Source: Luzula sylvatica (lineage: Eukaryota; Streptophyta; Magnoliopsida; Poales; Juncaceae). Taken from it: 64,000 bases of DNA. A program made the position numbers and the translations under genes. The notes under the pieces were generated by a model that saw only the letters and a list, made by a program, of their open reading frames with translations, was not told the origin of the DNA and did not search any database. This document shows, in pieces, positions 13,458 through 26,179 of the stretch. The first letter of the stretch is position 1, and each line of letters begins with the position of its first letter. The stretch spans positions 62,001-126,000 of the forward strand of contig CAMPEJ010000011.1 of the NCBI GenBank assembly GCA_946800325.1. The letters run 5' to 3'.

Positions 13458-13531
13458 CGATTCAAAACAATCTGTTTATTTACTACATAACATTTCACCA
13501 AAATTTACAAACACTAAGAAAGTTTGTTTTT
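13458..13531 (+). repeat. Truncated 74-bp monomer, copy 2
   Basis: It has the same junction (CTGTTTATTTACTACAT) and the same 50-bp loss as the unit at 12,640, 818 bp downstream (7 x 124 less 50). Both are preceded by the same TTGTCTATGC and GTATGTTTTACTAC monomers, so the truncated unit was copied along with its neighbours rather than deleted twice. Confidence 0.93.
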
Positions 13532-13779
13532 CGATTCAAAACAATCTGTTTATGCTTTGGGGAGTTCAAATAACGTATTTTGAGATCATTTGAATCGTAT
13601 CTTTTACCACATAACATTTCACCAAAATTTACAGACACTAAGAAAGTTTAATTTTCGATTCAAAACAATCTGTTTATGCTTTGGGGAGTTCAAATAACGT
13701 ATTTTGAGATTATTTGAATCGTATCTTTTACTACATAACATTTCACCAAAATTTACAAACACTAAGAAAGTTTGTTTTT

Positions 13780-14151
13780 CGATTCAAAACAATTTGTTCA
13801 TCCTTTGGGGAGTCCAAATAACATATTTTTAGATCATTCGAATCGTATCTTTTACCACATAACATTTCACCAAAATTTACAAACGCTAAGAAAGTTTGTT
13901 TTTCGATTCAAAACAATCTGTTTAAGCTTTGGGGAGTTCAAATATCGTATTTTGAGATCATTTGAATCGTATCTTTTACTACATAACATTTCACCAAAAT
14001 TTACAAACACTAAGAAAGTTTGTTTTTCGATTCAAAACAATCTGTTTATGCTTTGGGGAGTTCAAATAACGTATTATGAGATCATTTGAATCGTATCTTT
14101 TACCACATAACATTTCACCAAAATTTACAAACACTGAGAAAGTTTGATTTT
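13780..14151 (+). repeat. Three-monomer A-B-C block (first of about 24)
   Basis: Monomer A carries TTTTTAGATCATTCG and AAACGCTAAG, B carries TTTAAGC and AAATATCG, and C is near consensus. Together they remove the stops from one path through the three frames, giving a 105-codon shadow reading frame that opens on TTG eight bases upstream. It is not a gene: the same DNA is read as FFDSKQ, FRFKTI and FSIQNN in turn. Further blocks start at 15,020, 16,880, 18,244, 19,856, 21,468, 22,584 (A-B only), 22,832, 23,700 (A-B only), 23,948, 25,312, 26,676, 28,288, 30,396, 31,512, 33,991, 36,099, 37,215, 39,945, 44,657, 48,253, 54,701, 56,313 and 63,505. Here monomer A is an odd version with TTGTTCATCC and GAGTCC. 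Confidence 0.88.
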
Positions 14152-17100
14152 CGATTCAAAACAATATGTTTATGCTTTGGGGAGTTCAAATAACGTATTT
14201 TGAGATCATTTGAATCGTATCTTTTACTACATAACATTTCACCAAAATTTACAAACACTAAGAAAGTTTGTTTTTCGATTCAAAACAATTTGCTTATGCT
14301 TTGGGGAGTTCAAATAACGTATTTTGAGATCATTCGACTGGTATCTTTTACCACATAACATTTCACCAAAATTTACAAACACTAAGAAAGTTTGTTTTTC
14401 GATTCAAAACAATCTGTTTATGCTTTGGAGAGTTCAAATAACGTATTTTGAGATCATTGGAATCGTATCTTTTACTACATAACATTTCACCAAAATTTAC
14501 AAACACTAAGAAAGTTTGTTTTTCGATTCAAAACAATCTGTTTATGCTTTGGGGAGTTCAAATAACTTATTTTGAGATTATTTGATTCGTATCTTTTACC
14601 ACATAACATTTCACCAAAATTTACAAACACTAAGAAAGTTTGTTTTTCGATTCACAACAATCTGTTTAAGCTTTGGGGAGTTCAAATAACGTATTTTGAG
14701 ATCATTTGAATCGTATCTTTTACCACATAACATTTTACCAAAATTTTCAGACACTAAGAAAGTTTGTTTTTCGATTCAAAACAATTTGCTTATGCTTTGG
14801 GGAGTTCAAATAACGTATTTTGAGATCATTCGACTGGTATCTTTTACCACATAACATTTCACCAAAATTTACAAACACTAAGAAAGTTTGTTTTTCGATT
14901 CAAAACAATCTGTTTATGCTTTGGGGAGTTCAAATAACTTATTTTGAGATTATTTGATTCGTATCTTTTACCACATAACATTTCACCAAAATTTACAAAC
15001 ACTAAGAAAGTTTGTTTTTCGATTCAAAACAATTTGTTTATGCTTTGGGGAGTTCAAATAACGTATTTTTAGATCATTCGAATCGTATCTTTTACCACAT
15101 AACATTTCACCAAAATTTACAAACGCTAAGAAAGTTTGTTTTTCGATTCAAAACAATCTGTTTATGCTTTGGGGAGTTCAAATATCGTATTTTGAGATAT
15201 TTTGAATCGTATCTTTTACTACATAACATTTCACCAAAATTTACAAACACTAAGAAAGTTTGTTTTTCGATTCAAAACAATCTGTTTATGCTTTGGGGAG
15301 TTCAAATAACGTATTTTGAGATCATTTGAATCGTATCTTTTACCACATAACATTTTACCAAAATTTACAAACACTAAGAAAGTTTGTTTTTCGATTCAAA
15401 ACAATTTGTTTATCCTTTGGGGAGTTCAAATAACATATTTGTAGATCATTCGAATCGTATCTTTTACCACATAACATTTCACCAAAATTTACAAACACTG
15501 AGAAAGTTTGATTTTCGATTCAAAACAATCTGTTTATGCTTTGGGGAGTTCAAATAACGTATTTTGAGATCATTTGAATCATATCTTTTACTACATAACA
15601 TTTCACCAAAATTTACAAACACTAAGAAAGTTTGTTTTTCGATTCAAAACAATTTGTTTATGCTTTGGGGAGTTCAAATAACGTATTTTGAGATCATTCG
15701 AATCGTATCTTTTACCACATAACATTTCACCAAAATTTACAAACACTGAGAAAGTTTGTTTTTCGATTCAAAACAATCTGTTTAAGCTTTGGGGAGTTCA
15801 AATAACGTATTTTGAGATCATTTGAATCGTATCTTTTACCACATAACATTTTACCAAAATTTACAAACACTAAGAAAGTTTGTTTTTCGATTCAAAACAA
15901 TCTGTTTATGCTTTGGGGAGTTCAAATAACGTATTTTGAGATCATTGGAATCGTATCTTTTACCACATAACATTTCACCAAAATTTACAAACACTAAGAA
16001 AGTTTGTTTTTCGATTCAAAACAATATGTTTATGCTTTGGGGAGTTCAAATAACGTATTTTGAGATCATTTGAATCGCATCTTTTACCACATAACATTTC
16101 ACCAAAATTTACAAACACTAAGAAAGTTTGTTTTTCGATTCAAAACAATCTGTTTATGCTTTGGGGAGTTCAAATAACGTATTTTGAGATCATTGGAATC
16201 GTATCTTTTACCACATAACATTTCACCAAAATTTACAAACACTAAGAAAGTTTGTTTTTCGATTCAAAACAATATGTTTATGCTTTGGGGAGTTCAAATA
16301 ACGTATTTTGAGATCATTTGAATCGTATCTTTTGCCACATAACATTTTACCAAAATTTACAAACACTAAGAAAGTTTGTTTTTCGATTCAAAACAATCTG
16401 TTTAAGCTTTGGGGAGTTCAAATAACGTATTTTGAGATCATTTGAATCGTATCTTTTACCACATAACATTTTACCAAAATTTACAAACACTAAGAAAGTT
16501 TGTTTTTCGATTCAAAACAATCTGTTTATGCTTTGGGGAGTTCAAATAACGTATTTTGAGATCATTGGAATCGTATCTTTTACCACATAACATTTCACCA
16601 AAATTTACAAACACTAAGAAAGTTTGTTTTTCGATTCAAAACAATATGTTTATGCTTTGGGGAGTTCAAATAACGTATTTTGAGATCATTTGAATCGTAT
16701 CTTTTAGTACATAACATTTCACCAAAATTTACAAACACTAAGAAAGTTTGTTTTTCGATTCAAAACAATTTTCTTATGCTTTGGGGAGTTCAAATAACGT
16801 ATTTTGAGAACATTCGACTGGTATCTTTTACCACATAACATTTTACCAAAATTTTCAAACACTAAGAAAGTTTGTTTTTCGATTCAAAACAATCTGTTTA
16901 TGCTTTGGGGAGTTCAAATAACGTATTTTTAGATCATTCGAATCGTATCTTTTACCACATAACATTTCACCAAAATTTACAAACGCTAAGAAAGTTTGTT
17001 TTTCGATTCAAAACAATCTGTTTAAGCTTTGGGGAGTTCAAATATCGTATTTTGAGATCATTTGAATCGTATCTTTTACTACATAACATTTCACCAAAAT

Positions 17101-18615
17101 TTACAAACACTAAGAAAGTTTGTTTTTCGATTCAAAACAATCTGTTTATGCCTTGGGGAGTTCAAATAACGTATTTTGAGATCATTTGAATCGTATCTTT
17201 TACCACATAACATTTCACCAAAATTTACAAACACTGAGAAAGTTTGATTTTCGATTCAAAACAATATGTTTATGCTTTGGGGAGTTCAAATAACGTATTT
17301 TGAGATCATTTGAATCGTATCTTTTACTACATAACATTTCACCAAAATTTACAAACACTAAGAAAGTTTGTTTTTCGATTCAAAACAATTTGCTTATGCT
17401 TTGGGGAGTTCAAATAACGTATTTTGAGATCATTCGACTGGTATCTTTTACCACATAACATTTCACCAAAATTTACAAACACTAAGAAAGTTTGTATTTC
17501 GATTCAAAACAATCTGTTTATGCTTTGGGGAGTTCAAATAACGTATTTTGAGATCATTGGAATCGTATCTTTTACTACATAACATTTCACCAAAATTTAC
17601 AAACACTAAGAAAGTTTGTTTTTCGATTCAAAACAATCTGTTTATGCTTTGGGGAGTTCAAATAACTTATTTTGAGATTATTTGAATCGTATCTTTTACT
17701 ACATAACATTTCACCAAAATTTACAAACACTAAGAAAGTTTGTTTTTCGATTCAAAACAATCTGTTTAAGCTTTGGGGAGTTCAAATAACGTATTTTGAG
17801 ATCATTTGAATCGTAGCTTTTACTACATAACATTTCACCAAAATTTACAAACACTAAGAAAGTTTGTTTTTCGATTCAAAACAATCTGTTTATGCTTTTG
17901 GGAGTTCAAATAACGTATTTTGAGATCATTTGATTCGTATCTTTTACCACATAACATTTCACCAAAATTTACAAACACTAAGAAAGTTTGTTTTTCGATT
18001 CAAAACAATCTGTTTAAGCTTTGGGGAGTTCAAATAACGTATTTTGAGATCATTTGAATCGTATCTTTTACCACATAACATTTTACCAAAATTTTCAAAC
18101 ACTAAGAAAGTTTGTTTTTCGATTCAAAACAATCTGTTTATGCTTTGGGGAGTTCAAATAACGTATTTTGAGATCATTTGAATAGTATCTTTTACCACAT
18201 AACATTTCACCAAAATTTACAAACACTAAGAAAGTTTGTTTTTCGATTCAAAACAATTTGTTTATGCTTTGGGGAGTTCAAATAACGTATTTTTAGATCA
18301 TTCGAATCGTATCTTTTACCACATAACATTTCACAAAAATTTACAAACGCTAACAAAGTTTGTTTTTCGATTCAAAACAATCTGTTTAAGCTTTGGGGAG
18401 TTCAAATATCGTATTTTGAGATCATTTGAATCGTATCTTTTACTACATAACATTTCACCAAAATTTACAAACACTAAGAAAGTTTGTTTTTCGATTCAAA
18501 ACAATCTGTTTATGCTTTGGGGAGTTCAAATAACGTATTTTGAGATCATTTGAATCGTATCTTTTACCACATAACATTTCACCAAAATTTACAAACACTG
18601 AGAAAGTTTGATTTT
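14152..18615 (+). repeat. Territory II, left part: irregularly ordered variant monomers
   Basis: Plain 124-bp monomers with territory II marks (TTTAAGC, TTGCTTA with TTCGACTGG, ATGTTTA with a preceding GTTTGATTTTCG, AACTTATTTTGAGATTA, CATTTTACC with AAATTTTCA). A-B-C blocks sit at 15,020, 16,880 and 18,244, spaced 10, 15 and 11 monomers apart, so no single HOR length holds here. Nothing other than the satellite is present. Confidence 0.85.
15888..16383 (+). repeat. 2-monomer tandem duplication (2 x 248 bp)
   Basis: Pairs of a CTGTTTA...TTGGAATC monomer and an ATGTTTA monomer occupy 15,888-16,135 and 16,136-16,383. A third pair at 16,508-16,755 follows one intervening TTTAAGC monomer. The pairs differ by isolated changes (TCGCATC near 16,075; TTTTGCCAC near 16,331). 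Confidence 0.78.
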
Positions 18616-19607
18616 CGATTCAAAACAATATGTTTATGCTTTGGGGAGTTCAAATAACGTATTTTGAGATCATTTGAATCGTATCTTTTAGTACATAACA
18701 TTTCACCAAAATTTACAAACACTAAGAAAGTTTGTTTTTCGATTCAAAACAATTTGCTTATGCTTTGGGGAGTTCAAATAACGTATTTTGAGATCATTCG
18801 ACTGGTATCTTTTACCACATAACATTTCACCAAAATTTACAAACACTAAGAAAGTTTGTTTTTCGATTCAAAACAATCTGTTTATGCTTTGGGGAGTTCA
18901 AATAACGTATTTTGAGATCATTGGAATCGTATCTTTGACTACATAACATTTCACCAAAATTTACAAACACTAAGAAAGTTTGTTTTTCGATTCAAAACAA
19001 TCTGTTTATGCTTTGGGGAGTTCAAATAACTTATTTTGATATTATTTGATTCGTATCTTTTACCACATAACATTTCACCAAAATTTACAAACACTGAGAA
19101 AGTTTGTTTTTCGATTCAAAACAATCTGTTTAAGCTTTGGGGAGTTCAAATAACGTATTTTGAGATCATTTGAATCGTATCTTTTAGTACATAACATTTC
19201 ACCAAAATTTACAAACACTAAGGAAGTTTGTTTTTCGATTCAAAACAATTTGCTTATGCTTTGGGGAGTTCAAATAACGTATTTTGAGATCATTCGACTG
19301 GTATCTTTTACCACATAACATTTCACCAAAATTTACAAACACTAAGAAAGTTTGTTTTTCGATTCAAAACAATCTGTTTATGCTTTGGGGAGTTCAAATA
19401 ACGTATTTTGAGATCATTGGAATCGTATCTTTGACTACATAACATTTCACCAAAATTTACAAACACTAAGAAAGTTTGTTTTTCGATTCAAAACAATCTG
19501 TTTATGCTTTGGGGAGTTCAAATAACTTATTTTGATATTATTTGATTCGTATCTTTTACCACATAACATTTCACCAAAATTTACAAACACTAAGAAAGTT
19601 TGTTTTT
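18616..19607 (+). repeat. 4-monomer tandem duplication (2 x 496 bp)
   Basis: Copies are 18,616-19,111 and 19,112-19,607. Shared private marks are TCTTTGACTAC (18,932 and 19,428) and TATTTTGATATTATTTG (about 19,031 and 19,527), both 496 bp apart. The first monomer of copy 2 is a hybrid: its left half is the TTTAAGC type and its right half has the TTTTAGTACAT mark of copy 1. The crossover therefore fell inside a monomer. Confidence 0.88.
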
Positions 19608-22583
19608 CGATTCAAAACAATCTGTTTAAGCTTTGGGGAGTTCAAATAACGTATTTTGAGATCATTTGAATCGTATCTTTTACCACATAACATTTTACCA
19701 AAATTTTCAAACACTAAGAAAGTTTGTTTTTCGATTCAAAACAATCTGTTTATGCTTTGGGGAGTTCAAATAACGTATTTTGAGATCATTTGAATCGTAT
19801 CTTTTACCACATAACATTTCACCAAAATTTACAAACACTAAGAAAGTTTGTTTTTCGATTCAAAACAATTTGTTTATGCTTTGGGGAGTTCAAATAACGT
19901 ATTTTTAGATCATTCGAATCGTATCTTTTACCACATAACATTTCACCAAAATTTACAAACGCTAGGAAAGTTTGTTTTTCGATTCAAAACAATCTGTTTA
20001 AGCTTTGGGGAGTTCAAATATCGTATTTTGAGATCATTTGAATCGTATCTTTTACTACATAACATTTCACCAAAATTTACAAACACTAAGAAAGTTTGTT
20101 TTTCGATTCAAAACAATCTGTTTATGCTTTGGGGAGTTCAAATAACGTATTTTGAGATCATTTGAATCGTATCTTTTACCACATAACATTTCACCAAAAT
20201 TTACAAACACTGAGAAAGTTTGATTTTCGATTCAAAACAATATGTTTATGCTTTGGGGAGTTCAAATAACGTATTTTGAGATCATTTGAATCGTATCTTT
20301 TACTACATAACATTTCACCAAAATTTACAAACACTAAGAAAGTTTGTTTTTCGATTCAAAACAATTTGCTTATGCTTTGGGGAGTTCAAATAACGTATTT
20401 TGAGATCATTCGACTGGTATCTTTTACCACATAACATTTCACCAAACTTTACAAACACTAAGAAAGTTTGTTTTTCGATTCAAAACAATCTGTTTATGCT
20501 TTGGGGAGTTCAAATAACGTATTTTGAGATCATTTGAATCGTATCTTTTACCACATAACATTTCACCAAAATTTACAAACACTAAGAAAGTTTAATTTTC
20601 GATTCAAAACAATCTGTTTATGCTTTGGGGAGTTCAAATAACGTATTTTGAGATTATTTGAATCGTATCTTTTACTACATAACATTTCACCAAAATTTAC
20701 AAACACTAAGAAAGTTTGTTTTTCGATTCAAAACAATTTGTTCATCCTTTGGGGAGTCCAAATAACATATTTGTAGATCATTCGAATCGTATCTTTTACC
20801 ACATAACATTTCACCAAAATTTACAAACACTGAGAAAATTTGATTTTCGATTCAAAACAATCTGTTTATGCTTTGGGGAGTTCAAATAACATATTTTGAG
20901 ATCATTTGAATCGTATCTTTTACTACATAACATTTCACCAAAATTTACAAACACTAAGAAAGTTTGATTTTCGATTCAAAACAATATGATTATGCTTTGG
21001 GGAGTTCAAATAACGTATTTTGAGATCATTGGAATCGTATCTTTTACTACATAACATTTCACCAAAATTTACAAACACTAAGAAAGTTTGTTTTTCGATT
21101 CAAAACAATCTGTTTATGCTTTGGGGAGTTCAAATAACGTATTTTGAGATCATTCGACTGGTATCTTTTACCACATAACATTTCACCAAAATTTACAAAC
21201 ACTAAGAAAGTTTGTTTTTCGATTCAAAACAATCTGTTTATGCTTTGGGGAGTTCAAATAACGTATTTTGAGATCATTGGAATCGTATCTTTTACTACAT
21301 AACATTTCACCAAAATTTACAAACACTAAGAAAGTTTGTTTTTCGATTCAAAACAATCTGTTTATGTTTTGGGGAGTTCAAATAACTTATTTTGAGATTA
21401 TTTGAATCGTATCTTTTACTACATAACATTTCACCAAAATTTACAAACACTAAGAAAGTTTGTTTTTCGATTCAAAACAATCAGTTTATGCTTTGGGGAG
21501 TTCAAATAACGTATTTTGAGATCATTTGAATCGTATCTTTTACCACATAACATTTCACCAAAATTTACAAACGCTAAGAAAGTTTGTTTTTCGATTCAAA
21601 ACAATCTGTTTAAGCTTTGGGGAGTTCAAATATCGTATTTTGAGATCATTTGAATCGTATCTTTTACTACATAACATTTCACCAAAATTTACAAACACTA
21701 AGAAAGTTTGTTTTTCGATTCAAAACAATCGGTTTATGCTTTGGGGAGTTCAAATAACGTATTTTGAGATCATTTGAATCGTATCTTTTACCACATAACA
21801 TTTCACCAAAATTTACAAACACTGAGAAAGTTTGATTTTCGATTCAAAACAATATGTTTATGCTTTGGGGAGTTCAAATAACGTATTTTGAGATCATTTG
21901 AATCGTATCTTTTACTACATAACATTTCACCAAAATTTACAAACACTAAGAAAGTTTGTTTTTCGATTCAAAACAATTTGCTTATGCTTTGGGGAGTTCA
22001 AATAACGTATTTTGAGATCATTCGACTCGTATCTTTTACCACATAACATTTCACCAAAATTTACAAACACTAAGAAAGTTTGTTTTTCGATTCAAAACAA
22101 TCTGTTTATGCTTTGGGGAGTTCAAATAACGTATTTTGAGATCATTGGAATCGTATCTTTTACTACATAACATTTCACCAAAATTTACAAACACTAAGAA
22201 AGTTTGTTTTTCGATTCAAAACAATCTGTTTATGCTTTGGGGAGTTCAAATAACTTATTTTGAGATCATTTGAATCGTATCCTTTACTACATAACATTTC
22301 ACCAAAATTTACAAACACTAAGAAAGTTTGTTTTTCGATTCAAAACAATTTGTTCATCCTTTGGGGAGTCCAAATAACATATTTGTAGATCATTCGAATC
22401 GTATCTTTGACCACATAACATTTCACCAAAATTTACAAACACTGAGAAAATTTGATTTTCGATTCAAAACAATCTGTTTATGCTTTGGGGAGTTCAAATA
22501 ACATATTTTGAGATCATTTGAATCGTATCTTTTACTACATAACATTTCACCAAAATTTACAAACACTAAGAAAGTTTGTTTTT

Positions 22584-23079
22584 CGATTCAAAACAATCTG
22601 TTTATGCTTTGGGGAGTTCAAATAACGTATTTTTAGATCATTCGAATCGTATCTTTTACCACATAACATTTCACCAAAATTTACAAACGCTAAGAAAGTT
22701 TGTTTTTCGATTCAAAACAATCTGTTTAAGCTTTGGGGAGTTCAAATATCGTATTTTGAGATCATTTGAATCGTATCTTTTACTACATAACATTTAACCA
22801 AAATTTACAAACACTAAGAAAGTTTGTTTTTCGATTCAAAACAATCTGTTTATGCTTTGGGGAGTTCAAATAACGTATTTTTAGATCATTCGAATCGTAT
22901 CTTTTACCACATAACATTTCACCAAAATTTACAAACGCTAAGAAAGTTTGTTTTTCGATTCAAAACAATCTGTTTAAGCTTTGGGGAGTTCAAATATCGT
23001 ATTTTGAGATCATTTGAATCGTATCTTTTACTACATAACATTTCACCAAAATTTACAAACACTAAGAAAGTTTGTTTTT
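22584..23079 (+). repeat. A-B pair duplicated (2 x 248 bp)
   Basis: The A and B monomers at 22,584-22,831 are repeated at 22,832-23,079, giving A-B-A-B-C. The two pairs are nearly identical; the first has CATTTAACC near 22,792 where the second has CATTTCACC. The same arrangement recurs 1,116 bp later. Confidence 0.87.
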
Positions 23080-23699
23080 CGATTCAAAACAATCTGTTTA
23101 TGCTTTGGGGAGTTCAAATAACGTATTTTGAGATCATTTGAATCGTATCTTTTACCACATAACATTTCACCAAAATTTACAAACACTGAGAAAGTTTGAT
23201 TTTCGATTCAAAACAATATGTTTATGCTTTGGGGAGTTCAAATAACGTATTTTGAGATCATTTGAATCGTATCTTTTACTACATAACATTTCACCAAAAT
23301 TTACAAACACTAAGAAAGTTTGTTTTTCGATTCAAAACAATTTGCTTATGCTTTGGGGAGTTCAAATAACGTATTTTGAGATCATTCGACTGGTATCTTT
23401 TACTACATAACATTTCACCAAAATTTACAAACACTAAGAAAGTTTGTTTTTCGATTCAAAACAATTTGTTCATCCTTTGGGGAGTCCAAATAACATATTT
23501 GTAGATCATTTGAATCGTATCTTTGACCACATAACATTTCACCAAAATTTACAAACACTGAGAAAATTTGATCTTCGATTCAAAACAATCTGTTTATGCT
23601 TTGGGGAGTTCAAATAACATATTTTGAGATCATTTGAATCGTATCTTTTACTACATAACATTTCACCAAAATTTACAAACACTAAGAAAGTTTGTTTTT

Positions 23700-24195
23700 C
23701 GATTCAAAACAATCTGTTTATGCTTTGGGGAGTTCAAATAACGTATTTTTAGATCATTCGAATCGTATCTTTTACCACATAACATTTCACCAAAATTTAC
23801 AAACGCTAAGAAAGTTTGTTTTTCGATTCAAAACAATCTGTTTAAGCTTTGGGGAGTTCAAATATCGTATTTTGAGATCATTTGAATCGTATCTTTTACT
23901 ACATAACATTTCACCAAAATTTACAAACACTAAGAAAGTTTGTTTTTCGATTCAAAACAATCTGTTTATGCTTTGGGGAGTTCAAATAACGTATTTTTAG
24001 ATCATTCGAATCGTATCTTTTACCACATAACATTTCACCAAAATTTACAAACGCTAAGAAAGTTTGTTTTTCGATTCAAAACAATCTGTTTAAGCTTTGG
24101 GGAGTTCAAATATCGTATTTTGAGATCATTTGAATCGTATCTTTTACTACATAACATTTCACCAAAATTTACAAACACTAAGAAAGTTTGTTTTT
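23700..24195 (+). repeat. A-B pair duplicated, second instance (2 x 248 bp)
   Basis: Pairs 23,700-23,947 and 23,948-24,195 repeat the A-B-A-B-C layout of 22,584-23,079 within the second copy of the 9-monomer HOR. I saw no difference between the two pairs here. Confidence 0.87.
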
Positions 24196-24567
24196 CGATT
24201 CAAAACAATCTGTTTATGCTTTGGGGAGTTCAAATAACGTATTTTGAGATCATTTGAATCGTATCTTTTACGACATAACATTTCACCAAAATTTACAAAC
24301 ACTGAGAAAGTTTGATTTTCGATTCAAAACAATATGTTTATGCTTTGGGGAGTTCAAATAACGTATTTTGAGATCATTTGAATCGTATCTTTTACTACAT
24401 AACATTTCACCAAAATTTACAAACACTAAGAAAGTTTGTTTTTCGATTCAAAACAATTTGCTTATGCTTTGGGGAGTTCAAATAACGTATTTTGAGATCA
24501 TTCGACTGGTATCTTTTACCACATAACATTTCACCAAACTTTACAAACACTAAGAAAGTTTGTTTTT

Positions 24568-26055
24568 CGATTCAAAACAATCTGTTTAAGCTTTGGGGAG
24601 TTCAAATATCGTATTTTGAGATCATTTGAATCGTATCTTTTACTACATAACATTTCACCAAAATTTACAAACACTAAGAAAGTTTGTTTTTCGATTCAAA
24701 ACAATCTGTTTATGCTTTGGGGAGTTCAAATAACGTATTTTGAGATCATTGGAATCGTATCTTTTACTACATAACATTTCACCAAAATTTACAAACACTA
24801 AGAAAGTTTGTTTTTCGATTCAAAACAATCTGTTTATGCTTTGGGGAGTTCAAATAACGTATTTTGAGATCATTCGACTGGTATCTTTTACCACATAACA
24901 TTTCACCAAAATTTACAAACACTAAGAAAGTTTGTTTTTCGATTCAAAACAATCTGTTTATGCTTTGGGGAGTTCAAATAACGTATTTTGAGATCATTGG
25001 AATCGTATCTTTTACTACATAACATTTCACCAAAATTTACAAACACTAAGAAAGTTTGTTTTTCGATTCAAAACAATCTGTTTATGTTTTGGGGAGTTCA
25101 AATAACTTATTTTGAGATTATTTGAATCGTATCTTTTACTACATAACATTTCACCAAAATTTACAAACACTAAGAAAGTTTGTTTTTCGATTCAAAACAA
25201 TCTGTTTAAGCTTTGGGGAGTTCAAATAACGTATTTTGAGATCATTTGAATCGTAGCTTTTACTACATAACATTTCACCAAAATTTACAAACACTAAGAA
25301 AGTTTGTTTTTCGATTCAAAACAATCTGTTTATGCTTTGGGGAGTTCAAATAACGTATTTTGAGATCATTTGAATCGTATCTTTTACCACATAACATTTC
25401 ACCAAAATTTACAAACGCTAAGAAAGTTTGTTTTTCGATTCAAAACAATCTGTTTAAGCTTTGGGGAGTTCAAATATCGTATTTTGAGATCATTTGAATC
25501 GTATCTTTTACTACATAACATTTCACCAAAATTTACAAACACTAAGAAAGTTTGTTTTTCGATTCAAAACAATCGGTTTATGCTTTGGGGAGTTCAAATA
25601 ACGTATTTTGAGATCATTTGAATCGTATCTTTTACCACATAACATTTCACCAAAATTTACAAACACTGAGAAAGTTTGATTTTCGATTCAAAACAATATG
25701 TTTATGCTTTGGGGAGTTCAAATAACGTATTTTGAGATCATTTGAATCGTATCTTTTACTACATAACATTTCACCAAAATTTACAAACACTAAGAAAGTT
25801 TGTTTTTCGATTCAAAACAATTTGCTTATGCTTTGGGGAGTTCAAATAACGTATTTTGAGATCATTCGACTCGTATCTTTTACCACATAACATTTCACCA
25901 AAATTTACAAACACTAAGAAAGTTTGTTTTTCGATTCAAAACAATCTGTTTATGCTTTGGGGAGTTCAAATAACGTATTTTGAGATCATTGGAATCGTAT
26001 CTTTTACTACATAACATTTCACCAAAATTTACAAACACTAAGAAAGTTTGTTTTT
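24568..26055 (+). repeat. Territory II segment matching 21 to 22 kb
   Basis: The variant order from about 24.7 to 26.0 kb repeats that of about 21.0 to 22.3 kb: TTGGAATC, TTCGACTGG, TTGGAATC, the rare TTTATGTTTTGG monomer (21,361 and 25,081), then the A-B-C block with the CGGTTTA form of C. The offset is 3,720 bp (30 monomers) at TTTATGTTTT and 3,844 bp (31 monomers) at the A-B-C block, because the later copy has one extra monomer (TCGTAGCTTTTACTAC near 25,252). It contains no other sequence. Confidence 0.8.
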
Positions 26056-26179
26056 CGATTCAAAACAATCTGTTTATGCTTTGGGGAGTTCAAATAACTT
26101 ATTTTGAGATCATTCGACTGGTATCTTTTACCACATAACATTTCACCAAACTTTACAAACACTAAGAAAGTTTGTTTTT

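Larger units (their letters stand above)
12268..13531 (+). repeat. 818-bp-offset duplication carrying the truncated monomer
   Basis: Segments 12,268-12,713 and 13,086-13,531 match in monomer order: TTGTTTA type, GTATGTTTTACTAC type, TTGTCTATGC type, 74-bp truncated unit. The second copy has begun to take territory II marks (TATTTTTAG with AAACGCTAAG at 13,120-13,195; TTTAAGC at 13,228), so it is a bridge between the two variant pools. The 12,714-13,085 stretch between them is three ordinary monomers. Confidence 0.8.
22336..24567 (+). repeat. 9-monomer HOR, two tandem copies (2 x 1,116 bp)
   Basis: Copies are 22,336-23,451 and 23,452-24,567, both starting with the TTGTTCATCC/GAGTCC/TTTGTAG monomer with TCTTTGACCAC and passing through a GAGAAAATTTGAT junction, an AACATATTTTGAG monomer, A-B-A-B-C, ATGTTTA and TTGCTTA/TTCGACTGG. 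Each copy contains its own A-B pair duplication, so the inner event came before the outer one. Confidence 0.87.

Noticed and set aside
13772..14089. 105-codon open frame on the plus strand and about 20 near-identical copies
   Set aside because: It starts on TTG, spans 2.5 satellite units, encodes the same DNA in three phases, and has no promoter, domain or codon bias; copies merely follow the A-B-C monomer trio.
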